A DNA stretch of 64,000 bases from G965276765 sp965276825 (GTDB lineage Bacteria > Actinomycetota > Acidimicrobiia > Acidimicrobiales > Palsa-688), in contig OZ255630.1 of assembly GCA_965276825.1 (NCBI GenBank), forward strand, positions 2,480,001 through 2,544,000, written 5' to 3'. The notes below the pieces were generated by a model, which saw nothing but the letters and a program-made list of their open reading frames with translations, had not been told where the DNA came from and ran no database searches. The first letter of the stretch is position 1; every line of letters starts with the position of its first letter. This document shows, in pieces, positions 44,303 through 52,036 of the stretch. Both the position numbers and the translations under genes were made by a program.

Positions 44303-45972
44303 CCCTCATCCAGGAGCGACCCACCGGAGGTGAGCTGCCCGACGAGCCGCTGACCGAGATCATCCCCGGCCCGAGGCCGTCTGGCCTGGTCAAGTTCATC
44401 TCGAGCACCGATCACAAGCAGATCGGGCTCAACTACATGGTGACCGCCTTCGCCGGCTTCCTCGCCGCCGGGGTCATGGCCGAGTTGATGCGCACCCAGC
44501 TCATCGTGCCCAACAACCACGTCCTGTCGTACGACACGTACAACCAGCTGCTCACCATGCACGGCACGATCATGCTGTTCGTCTTCGCCGGCCCCTTCGC
44601 CTTCGGCCTGGCCAACTACATCGTCCCGCTCCAGATCGGCGCGCCGGACATGGCCTTCCCCCGCTTCAACAACCTGTCCTACTGGCTGTACCTCGGCGGG
44701 TTCCTCATCATGCTGTTCGGGTTCCTCACGAGCAACGGCGCGGCCAACTTCGGCTGGTTCGGCTACGCCCCGCTCACCGAGGCCGTCCACTCCCCCGGCC
44801 CCGGCGCCGACATGTGGATCCTCGGCATCGCCCTCACCGGCTTCTCCGGCATCTTCACCGCGATCAACGTCATCACGACGGTCTTCACCTTGAGGGCGCC
44901 GGGCATGGTGATGTTCCGCATGCCCATCTTCACCTGGAACATCCTGGTGACCGTCTTCCTGGTGCTCCTCGCCTTCCCGGTGCTCACCGCCGCCTTGGGC
45001 CTGCTCTGGTGCGACCGCCACCTGACCACGCACTTCTACGATCCCAACGGCGGTGGTCAGCCGATCCTCTGGCAGAACCTGTTCTGGTTCTTCGGTCACC
45101 CGGAGGTGTACATCGTCATCCTCCCGTACTTCGGGGTGATCACCGAGGTGTTCGCCACCATGGCCAAGAAGCCGGTGTTCGGCTACAAGGGCATGATCGC
45201 CGCCACCCTGTCTATCGGCGGCCTCTCGATGGGCGTGTGGGCCCACCACATGTACACGACCGGCGCCGTGCTGCTGCCGTTCTTCGCCGCCATGTCGCTG
45301 CTGATCGCCGTGCCCACCGGCATCAAGTTCTTCAACTGGATCGGCACCATGTGGCAGGGCACCCTCACGCTCAACACGTCGATGCTCTTCTCGCTCGGCT
45401 TCCTGGTGATCTTCCTCCTCGGGGGCTTCACCGGGGTCATGCTGGCCCAGCCACCGCTCGATTTCCAGGTCCACGACACCTACTTCATCGTCGCCCACTT
45501 CCACTACGTCCTGGTGGGCGGGACCGTCTTCGGGGTCTTCGCCGCCATCTACTACTGGTTCCCGAAGTTCTCCGGACGGATGCTCGACGACCGCATCGGC
45601 AAGCTCAGCTTCGTCCTCATGTTCGTCGGCACCAACCTGACCTTCTTCCCCCAGCACGACCTCGGTTTGCGCGGCATGCAGCGGCGCATCGCCACCTACC
45701 CGGCCAACGCCGGATGGGACTTCCTCAACCTGCTCTCGAGCGTCGGCGCGTACGTGCTCGCTCTCGGAGTGCTGGCCACGGTCGCCAACGTGTTCCACTC
45801 GGTGCGGCGCGGCGAGCTCGCCGGGGACAACCCGTGGGACGGCCAGACCCTCGAGTGGGCCACATCCTCGCCCCCGCCGGAGCACAACTTCGAGGTGCTG
45901 CCCCCGATCCGGTCCGAGCGCCCCTTGTGGGACGCCAACCACCCCGAGCAGCTCACCAGAGTCGAGCACTGA
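44299..45972 (+). CDS. ctaD: Cytochrome c oxidase subunit I
   Basis: A 557-residue A-family haem-copper oxidase with twelve membrane helices. Motifs: the low-spin haem region after STDHKQIGLNYM and MHGTIMLF, the CuB/active-site cross-link FGHPEVYIVILP, MGVWAHHMYTTG, and the haem-a3 ligand region HDTYFIVAHFHYVL. The C-terminal tail is soluble and acidic. GTG 44299 has GGAGGAG upstream and overlaps ctaC by 4 bp. It is the terminal electron acceptor in the aa3-type oxidase that docks to QcrABC. Confidence 0.97.
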   Translation: MTLIQERPTGGELPDEPLTEIIPGPRPSGLVKFISSTDHKQIGLNYMVTAFAGFLAAGVMAELMRTQLIVPNNHVLSYDTYNQLLTMHGTIMLFVFAGPFAFGLANYIVPLQIGAPDMAFPRFNNLSYWLYLGGFLIMLFGFLTSNGAANFGWFGYAPLTEAVHSPGPGADMWILGIALTGFSGIFTAINVITTVFTLRAPGMVMFRMPIFTWNILVTVFLVLLAFPVLTAALGLLWCDRHLTTHFYDPNGGGQPILWQNLFWFFGHPEVYIVILPYFGVITEVFATMAKKPVFGYKGMIAATLSIGGLSMGVWAHHMYTTGAVLLPFFAAMSLLIAVPTGIKFFNWIGTMWQGTLTLNTSMLFSLGFLVIFLLGGFTGVMLAQPPLDFQVHDTYFIVAHFHYVLVGGTVFGVFAAIYYWFPKFSGRMLDDRIGKLSFVLMFVGTNLTFFPQHDLGLRGMQRRIATYPANAGWDFLNLLSSVGAYVLALGVLATVANVFHSVRRGELAGDNPWDGQTLEWATSSPPPEHNFEVLPPIRSERPLWDANHPEQLTRVEH

Positions 45973-46451
45973 TGCGGTTCGAGTACAAGCTCACTGCCGG
46001 CGCCGGAGCCTTCCTGGTTCTCATCGCCGTCATCTACTACTTCTGGAGCCGCGAGGCCACGGGCACGGCGCTGCTGATCTTCAGCTTCTGCGCCTATCTG
46101 CTCCTCGGCAGCTACCTGTACCTGCAGTGGCGACGCCGCGACGGCCATGAGCGTCCCGAGGACCGCATCGACGCCACCCAGGCCGACGGCGCCGGAGAGG
46201 TCGGGTTCTTCCCGGCGGCGTCGATGTGGCCGGCGGGCATGGGCGTCGCCGCGGTGTTCATCGGCGTGGCCATGATCTACGGCAGCTGGTACTGGCTGAT
46301 CGCCGGGATCCTGATGATCGGCGCCATCATCGGCTTCGTCGTCGAGGCCGAGGCCTGGGACGAGGGGCCCGACGACCCGGGCACCAGCCATCCCGACCCC
46401 CAGGTCCCCGCCTCCACCCGGGAGTCCCGGGCGACCGACGCCGCGGGCTGA
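45972..46451 (+). CDS. ctaF: Cytochrome c oxidase subunit IV (actinobacterial CtaF type)
   Basis: A 159-residue four-helix membrane protein, MRFEYKLTAGAGAFLVLIAV and WYWLIAGILMIGAIIGFV, matching the actinobacterial subunit IV found next to ctaD. ATG 45972 shares one base with the ctaD stop (TGATG). The helices and an acidic Asp/Pro-rich tail are clear. It stabilises the oxidase. The last gene of ctaC-ctaD-ctaF. Confidence 0.85.
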   Translation: MRFEYKLTAGAGAFLVLIAVIYYFWSREATGTALLIFSFCAYLLLGSYLYLQWRRRDGHERPEDRIDATQADGAGEVGFFPAASMWPAGMGVAAVFIGVAMIYGSWYWLIAGILMIGAIIGFVVEAEAWDEGPDDPGTSHPDPQVPASTRESRATDAAG

Positions 46452-46456
46452 GCGCC

Positions 46457-46472
46457 CCGACCTCCCGGTCGG
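46457..46472 (+). terminator. Candidate stem-loop terminator after ctaF
   Basis: CCGACC-TCCC-GGTCGG, a perfect 6-bp stem with a tetraloop, begins 6 bases after the ctaF stop and before the convergent ABC gene. There is no U-run, as often in high-GC genomes. Confidence 0.4.
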
Positions 46473-46532
46473 TGCCGAGCTTCCCGGGAGCGCAGCACCG
46501 GCCGGACCTCGGGGCCCGAGCGGGTCGGCCGC

Positions 46533-48470
46533 TCACGCCAGGCTGGCCAACCACGCCTCGTGGAGGGCGCCGTAGCGGGTGTCGCCGCTGAGCAGCTCCG
46601 CCGGGCTGCCGTCCTCGACGACCTTGCCGGCGTCGACGACCAGCACCCGGTCGGCGATCTCGACGGTGGTGAGGCGGTGGGCGATGATGATCGCGGTCCG
46701 CTCGGCGAGCACGGTCCGCATCGCCCGCTGCACGAGCCGTTCGCTCGGCACGTCGAGGGAGGAGGTGGCCTCGTCGAGGATCAGGACGGCGGGATCGGCG
46801 AGAAACGCCCGGGCGAAGGCGACGAGCTGGCGCTGGCCAGCCGACAGGCGGCCGCCGCGCTTCTCGACCTGGGTGTCGTAGCCGCCGGGCAGGGCGGTGA
46901 CGAAGCGGTCTGCGCCGATCGCCTCCGCCGCCCCTTGGATCTCCCGGCGGGTGGCGCCGGGGCGGCCCAGGGCGATGTTGTCGGCGACGGTCCCGGAGAA
47001 GAGGAAGTTCTCCTGGGTGACCATGACCACCGCCGAGCGCAGGTCGGCCTCCGACAGGTCGCGGAGGTCGACGCCGTCGAGGAGGACGCAGCCGCCGGTC
47101 GGGTCGTAGAAGCGGGCGACGAGACGGGCGATCGTCGTCTTGCCGGCGCCGGTCTCGCCGACCACCGCGACGGTCTGGCCGGCGGGGACGTCGAGGTGCA
47201 CGCCGTGGAGGATCTCGCGCGCCCCGTAGGCGAAGTGCACGTCGTCGAGGCGGAGGGCCCGGCCACTCCCGCCCCCGGCCCCGCGTGGGAGCGGGACCGG
47301 CGAGGGCGGCTCGGGGACCGACAGCTCCTCCTCGAGCACACCGGCGAGCTTCTCGACCGCGGCCGACGCCGACTGGAACGAGTTGTAGAACTGCGACAGG
47401 TTCTGCATCGGCTCGAAGAACTGCCGCAGGTAGAGGATGAACGCCGTCAGGGCACCGATGCTCATCTCCCGGTGGATCACCAGGTACCCGCCGTAGAACA
47501 CGACGACGCCGGTGGCGAGGTTGCCGAGGAGCTTGATGCCCGGCACGTACACAGCGATCAGCTGGAACGCCCGCTGGTTGGCTCCCCGGTAGCGGTCGTT
47601 GACCTCGCCGAAGATCTCCTCGTTGCGGGGCTCGCGCCGGAAGGCCTGGACGGCCCGGATCCCGCCCAGGGCCTCCACGAAGGAGATGATCACCAGCGCC
47701 ACCGCCTCGCGCGTCGCCCGGTAGGCGCGCGCGGAGTGGCGGCGGAACCAGCGGGTGAGCCAGACGACCAGGCCGAAGGCCACGACAGTGACCAGCCCGA
47801 GGCGCACGTCGATCACCAGCAGCACCACGCCGATGCTGAGCACCGAGAGGACCGCGGTGATCAGCCCGTCGAGGCCGGAGTCGAGGACCTCCGAGATGGC
47901 GTCGAAGTCGGATGTCTGGCGGGAGATCACCCGTCCGGACGTGTAGCGCTCGTGGAAGGCGCTCGACAGGCGCTGGAAGTGGTCGAAGACGCGCCGCCGC
48001 AGCTCGTAGACGGCGTCCTGCCCGATGCGCCCGGTGACGCGCAGGAACCCCCAGCGGCCGGCGGCACCGATTCCGGCGGCCACGGCGGCGACGATGCCGA
48101 TGACGACCAGGGGAATGGCGTCGCCGCGCATGGCACTCGGTATCCCACGGTCGATCCCCTCCTTGACCAGATAGGGGCCGGCGAGCTGGCCGAGGTTCTC
48201 CACCAGCACCAGGACGACGGCGACGGCGATCCCCTTGCGGTGCGGGCGCAGCAGCGAGGCGATGAGCCGGCGGCTACGGGCACGCAGCACCGTGCCGACC
48301 CCGACGGGGACGTCGTCGGCGTGCTCGGCGGCGACGCCCCGCCAGCTGCCCGCCCCACGCGCCGCCTCCCCGTCGCTCGCCTGCTCGCGCCCCGCCTCCC
48401 CGTCGCTCGCCTGCTCGCGCCCCGCCTCCCCGTCGCTCGCCTGCTCGCGGCCCGCCTCCTCCTCGCTCAC
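46533..48470 (-). CDS. ABC exporter half-transporter B (catalytically competent nucleotide-binding domain)
   Basis: A 645-residue type IV exporter with six membrane helices and a nucleotide-binding domain: Walker A GETGAGKTT, Q-loop VTQENFLFSG, Walker B AVLILDEATSSLD with the catalytic Glu, and H-loop IIAHRLTT. The signature is LSAGQ instead of LSGGQ. The N-terminus (after VSEEE) carries three 10-residue AGREQASDGE-type repeats, encoded by a 30-bp tandem repeat, before the first helix. GTG 48470 overlaps the partner gene's stop as GTGA. With half-transporter A it forms a heterodimer with one degenerate ATP site. Substrate unknown; lipids or drugs are the family guesses. Confidence 0.9.
   Translation of the reverse strand: MSEEEAGREQASDGEAGREQASDGEAGREQASDGEAARGAGSWRGVAAEHADDVPVGVGTVLRARSRRLIASLLRPHRKGIAVAVVLVLVENLGQLAGPYLVKEGIDRGIPSAMRGDAIPLVVIGIVAAVAAGIGAAGRWGFLRVTGRIGQDAVYELRRRVFDHFQRLSSAFHERYTSGRVISRQTSDFDAISEVLDSGLDGLITAVLSVLSIGVVLLVIDVRLGLVTVVAFGLVVWLTRWFRRHSARAYRATREAVALVIISFVEALGGIRAVQAFRREPRNEEIFGEVNDRYRGANQRAFQLIAVYVPGIKLLGNLATGVVVFYGGYLVIHREMSIGALTAFILYLRQFFEPMQNLSQFYNSFQSASAAVEKLAGVLEEELSVPEPPSPVPLPRGAGGGSGRALRLDDVHFAYGAREILHGVHLDVPAGQTVAVVGETGAGKTTIARLVARFYDPTGGCVLLDGVDLRDLSEADLRSAVVMVTQENFLFSGTVADNIALGRPGATRREIQGAAEAIGADRFVTALPGGYDTQVEKRGGRLSAGQRQLVAFARAFLADPAVLILDEATSSLDVPSERLVQRAMRTVLAERTAIIIAHRLTTVEIADRVLVVDAGKVVEDGSPAELLSGDTRYGALHEAWLASLA
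48362..48451. repeat. 30-bp tandem repeat at the start of ABC half-transporter B
   Basis: Three copies with a 30-bp period (G-phase at 48364, 48394, 48424), continuing into a partial fourth up to the start codon. In the protein they give a repeated hydrophilic AGREQASDGE stretch just before the membrane domain. The unit is in frame and unrelated in sequence to the kinase repeat. Confidence 0.93.
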
Positions 48471-50281
48471 CGCAGATCTCCGGCGGCCGGACCTTCGGCC
48501 TCCTCCGAGAGCAGCGACCGGTAGGCCGGCTCGCGTTGCAGCAGCTCCCGGTGGGTGCCGGTGGCGGCGATCCGCCCGTCGAGCAGGAGGGCCACCCGGT
48601 CGGCGAGCGCGACCGTCGAGGGACGGTGGGCCACGATCAGACCGGTGGTGCCGGCCAGCACCGACGCCAGGGCCTCCTCGATCTCCGCCTCGGTGTGCAC
48701 GTCGAGGGAGGAGAGTGGGTCGTCGAGGACCAGCACCCGGGGCCGGCCGACGATCGCCCGGGCGAGGGCGAGGCGCTGGCGCTGGCCTCCCGAGAGGCTG
48801 AGGCCCTGCTCGCCGACGCGAGTGTCGAGTCCCCAGGGGAGATCGTCGACGAAGTCCGCCTTGGCGACCTCGAGCGCCTCGGCCAGGGCGTCGTCGCCGG
48901 CGTCGGGGCGGCCGAGGAGGACGTTTTCCCGGACACTGGCGGAGAAGAGGATCGGCTCCTCGAAGGCCATGCCGACGTGGCGGCGCAACTCGACCAGTGG
49001 CAGGTCCCGCACGTCCACTCCGTCGAGGAGGACCGCACCCGAGGTGGCGTCGCGCAGGCGGGGGACCAACGACAGCATCGTCGACTTGCCGGATCCGGTC
49101 GCGCCGACGATCGCCACCGTCTCGCCGGGCTCGACCGTGAGCTCGACTCCGTCGAGCACCCGGTCGTCGAGCACCCTGCCGTCGAGCACCCTGCCGTCGC
49201 CGGGACGGGCCGCCGATGGGTACGCGAAGCCGACCGAGGCGAAGCGGACCAGGCCCCGCAGCGCCGCCGGCCGGTGGGGCGTGGCCGGATCGGCGATGGT
49301 CGCCTCGGTGTCGAACACCTCGAACAGCCGGTCGGCTGCGGTGACGGCCTCCTGCGCGGCGGCGAGGATGAACCCGAGGGACTCGACCGGTGAGACGAGC
49401 AGCAGCAGCAGCGACATGAACGCGACGAGGGCGCCGAGGGTCATGGCGTGGTGGGCGACGGCGAGGCCGCCGACGACGAGCACCACCGGCAGGATCAGGT
49501 TGGGCACGACCTGCAGCATCGAGAAGAAGAAGGCGTCCAGGCGCACCCTCGCCATCGTGGTGCCGTACAGGGTCTCGGCGTCGGCGCTGAAGCTGGCCAA
49601 GGACTCCCGCCGCCGACCGAAGGCCTTGAGCACCCGGACCCCCTGAGCGGCCTCCTCGACCCGGGTGGTGAGGTCGCCCTGCTGGTCCTGGACGGCCCGG
49701 GAGATCACCCGGTAGCGCCGCTCGAAGTCGTTGGAGATGACCACGAGGGGCACGGCCGTGGCCCCGACGATGATCCCGAGGAGCACGTCGAGGTGCACGA
49801 GGAGGGCGACGACCACCACGAAGGTGGCCACGTTGACCACCAGATAGATGAGCCCGAAGCCGAGGAAGCGGCGGATCGTCGAGATGTCGGCGGTGGCCCG
49901 TGACAGCAGCTGTCCCGTCTGCCAGCGGTCGTGGAAGGCGGGCTCCAGGCGCTGGAGGTGGGCGAAGAGGTCGTTTCGGACCTCGGTCTCGAGGGAGAGG
50001 ATCCCGTAGCTCTGCACCCACCGACGCACGAACGTGCCCGTCGCCTCGACGATCCCGAACACGATGGCCAGCGAGCCGAGCAGCACCAGGCCGCCGGTGT
50101 TGCGGTGGGCGACCGGCCCGTTGACCACCGCCTCGGTGAACAGCGGCACCAGGATCCCGCCGGCGATGCTCACGCTGGCGGCCACGGCCATCAGGATCAT
50201 CTGCCCGGCATAGGGGCGCAGGTACGGGTTGAGGCGCCACAGGGCGCGGAAGCGCCAGCGCGCCCCCGCGAGGGACGTCAC
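48467..50281 (-). CDS. ABC exporter half-transporter A (degenerate nucleotide-binding domain)
   Basis: A 604-residue partner of half-transporter B, six membrane helices plus NBD. Walker A GATGSGKST and the signature LSGGQRQRLALARAI are intact, but Walker B reads LVLDDPLSSLD, with Asp in place of the catalytic Glu, and the Q-loop reads AFEEPILFS, with Glu in place of Gln. In known heterodimeric exporters (TM287/288, TmrAB) these changes mark the non-hydrolysing composite site. A 15-bp repeat encodes VLDGR-VLDDR-VLDG in front of the NBD (about residues 380-395). Starts at ATG 50281 and is the first gene of the pair. Confidence 0.9.
   Translation of the reverse strand: MTSLAGARWRFRALWRLNPYLRPYAGQMILMAVAASVSIAGGILVPLFTEAVVNGPVAHRNTGGLVLLGSLAIVFGIVEATGTFVRRWVQSYGILSLETEVRNDLFAHLQRLEPAFHDRWQTGQLLSRATADISTIRRFLGFGLIYLVVNVATFVVVVALLVHLDVLLGIIVGATAVPLVVISNDFERRYRVISRAVQDQQGDLTTRVEEAAQGVRVLKAFGRRRESLASFSADAETLYGTTMARVRLDAFFFSMLQVVPNLILPVVLVVGGLAVAHHAMTLGALVAFMSLLLLLVSPVESLGFILAAAQEAVTAADRLFEVFDTEATIADPATPHRPAALRGLVRFASVGFAYPSAARPGDGRVLDGRVLDDRVLDGVELTVEPGETVAIVGATGSGKSTMLSLVPRLRDATSGAVLLDGVDVRDLPLVELRRHVGMAFEEPILFSASVRENVLLGRPDAGDDALAEALEVAKADFVDDLPWGLDTRVGEQGLSLSGGQRQRLALARAIVGRPRVLVLDDPLSSLDVHTEAEIEEALASVLAGTTGLIVAHRPSTVALADRVALLLDGRIAATGTHRELLQREPAYRSLLSEEAEGPAAGDLR
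49150..49194. repeat. 15-bp tandem repeat in ABC half-transporter A
   Basis: CGTCGAGCACCCTGC and one variant repeated three times at 49150, 49165 and 49180, with a further partial unit. It encodes a VLDGR/VLDDR repeat in the loop joining the membrane domain to the first NBD strand. Confidence 0.85.
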
Positions 50282-50349
50282 TCCGACGAGCGTACCGGGG
50301 TGCCCGACGCGCCATCGGCCGCACCCCGGAGGGCACGGCCGATGAGGGC

Positions 50350-50433
50350 GCTGGCCAGACCTCGCCGGCCAGACCCTGCCGGCCAGACCCTGCCGGCCAG
50401 ACCCTGCCGGCCAGACCTTGCTGGCTAGACCTT
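50350..50433. repeat. 14-bp tandem repeat after and into the catalase stop codon
   Basis: About six copies of GCCGGCCAGACCCT (the first and last are variants) at a 14-bp period, phases 50364, 50378, 50392, 50406, 50420. The catalase TAG (50425-50427) falls in the last, degenerate unit, so the repeat begins right at the 3' end of the gene. On the transcribed strand each unit has a GCCGGC palindrome, so the array could fold and act as a terminator, or slow exonucleases. Confidence 0.9.
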
Positions 50434-51951
50434 GGAGGCCTCGGAGCCCGGGGCGGTGGGGCTCTGCCCGGTGGTCGGAGCCTCGTCGTCCTTGGCCGTC
50501 CGCACCGCCTCCTCGACGCGCTTGCCGAGGTCGGCGTCGACCTTCTTCCAGTAGTCGAAGGCCCGGGCGAGGATCGGCTCGGTCACCCCGTTGAGCAGGT
50601 GCCCGCTGATGTTGCCGACGAGGCGCTCACGGGCAGCGTCGTCGAGCACCTCGCGCACCATGGTGCCCGCCTGCCCCCAGTCGTCGTCCTCGGCGTGGTC
50701 GACGTAGGGAGAGCGGACCATCTCCCCGCCGCCCTTCCATCCCGCACCGTCGTCGAACCTGGCGACGTCCGCGTGGGGGCCGCCGTGGGAGTTGGGGGCG
50801 TAGACCGGGATGCTCGGATCGTTCCAGCGATAGCGCATCGACCCGTCCTTGGCGTAGGAGTTGACGGGCGCCTTCGGCGCGTTGACGGGCAGCTGGGTGT
50901 AGTTGGCCCCGACCCGGTAGCGGTGGGCGTCGGGGTAGGAGAAGAGCCGCCCGAGGAGCATCTTGTCCGGGCTGGTGGCGATCCCCGGGACGAAGTTGGA
51001 CGGCTCGAAAGTCGCCTGCTCGACCTGGGCGAAGAAGTTCTCCGGGTTGCGGTTGAGGGTCAGCTGGCCGACCTTCATGAGCGGGTAGTCGCGGTGCGGC
51101 CACACCTTGGTCAGGTCGAACGGGTTGAACCGGTACCCGTCGGCGTCGGCGGTCGGCATGATCTGCACGAACAGCGTCCAGCTCGGGAACTCGCCCCTCT
51201 CGATGGATCCGAAGAGGTCCTGGCGGTGATGGTCCGGCGAGGTGCCGGCGAGCTCGTCGCCCTCGGCCTGGGTGAGAAACTCGTTGCCTTGGTCGGACTT
51301 GAAGGTGTACTTGACCCAGACCTTCTCGCCGGCGGCGTTGATCCACTGGAAGGTGTGCGAGCCGTAGCCGTTCATGTGCCGCCAGGTGCGCGGCAGCCCA
51401 CGGTCACCCATGAGCCAGGTCACCTGGTGGGTCGACTCCGGTGAGAGGGTCCAGAAGTCCCACTGCATGTCGTTGCTGCGCAGCCCGGAGTCGGGGAGGC
51501 GCTTCTGGGAGCGGATGAAGTCCTGGAACTTCATCGGGTCCTTCACGAAGAACACCGGTGTGTTGTTGCCGACGAGGTCGTAGTTGCCCTGCTCGGTGTA
51601 GAACTTGATCGCGAAGCCGCGAGGATCACGCTGGGTGTCCGGACCACCCTGCTCGGCGGCGACCGACGAGAACCGGATCAGGACCTCCGTCTTCTTGCCG
51701 GGCTGGAGGAAGTCGGCCTTGGTGTGGCGGCTGACGTCGTCGGTCACGACGAACTCCCCGAAGGCGCCACCCCCCTTGGCGTGCACGACGCGCTCGGGCA
51801 CGCGCTCCCGGTTGAACTGGGCCATCTTCTCGAGGAGGTAGTGGTCCTGCAGGAGGATGCCACCGTCGAGACCCTGGGTCAGCGAGTGCTCGTCGCTGGC
51901 AACCGGGATGCCCGCGTTGGTCGTGGTGACTGGCTGAGATTCCGTGGTCAT
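50425..51951 (-). CDS. katA: Monofunctional haem catalase
   Basis: A 508-residue small-subunit (clade 3) catalase. The distal His is in RVVHAKGGGAFGEF, the distal Asn in YDLVGNNTPVFFVKDP, RFSSVAAEQGGPDTQRDPRG is the substrate channel, and the proximal Tyr is in LFSYPDAHRYRVG. It detoxifies hydrogen peroxide in the cytoplasm. ATG 51951 has AAGGAG six bases upstream. It stands between the ABC exporter and qcrB, an independent unit with its own promoter that overlaps a palindrome. It is close to the respiratory genes, a source of peroxide. Confidence 0.97.
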   Translation of the reverse strand: MTTESQPVTTTNAGIPVASDEHSLTQGLDGGILLQDHYLLEKMAQFNRERVPERVVHAKGGGAFGEFVVTDDVSRHTKADFLQPGKKTEVLIRFSSVAAEQGGPDTQRDPRGFAIKFYTEQGNYDLVGNNTPVFFVKDPMKFQDFIRSQKRLPDSGLRSNDMQWDFWTLSPESTHQVTWLMGDRGLPRTWRHMNGYGSHTFQWINAAGEKVWVKYTFKSDQGNEFLTQAEGDELAGTSPDHHRQDLFGSIERGEFPSWTLFVQIMPTADADGYRFNPFDLTKVWPHRDYPLMKVGQLTLNRNPENFFAQVEQATFEPSNFVPGIATSPDKMLLGRLFSYPDAHRYRVGANYTQLPVNAPKAPVNSYAKDGSMRYRWNDPSIPVYAPNSHGGPHADVARFDDGAGWKGGGEMVRSPYVDHAEDDDWGQAGTMVREVLDDAARERLVGNISGHLLNGVTEPILARAFDYWKKVDADLGKRVEEAVRTAKDDEAPTTGQSPTAPGSEASKV

Positions 51952-51984
51952 GCGTGCTCCTTGTTGGGTGCGGCCGTGCGCCCC

Positions 51985-52023
51985 ACGCTACGAGCGATCC
52001 TCGACAACGTCCAAGATTGGACG
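51985..52023 (-). promoter_or_regulatory. Catalase promoter overlapped by a palindromic candidate operator
   Basis: On the minus strand TTGGAC (52009-52014) and TAGCGT (51985-51990) are separated by 18 bases; the -35 box sits inside the near-perfect palindrome CGTCCAA-GA-TTGGACG (52008-52023). A start at about 51978 leaves a 27-base leader that ends in AAGGAG. Overlap of a -35 box with a palindrome is the classic layout for peroxide-responsive repression (PerR/CatR/FurA-like), but the sequence does not match a box that I can name. Confidence 0.55.
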
Positions 52024-52036
52024 AGATTCCGCCAGC

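Noticed and set aside
44281..45969. A 562-codon minus-strand frame opposite ctaD
   Set aside because: Antisense to cytochrome oxidase subunit I; Glu/Asp/His-rich composition reflects reverse complement of membrane codons.
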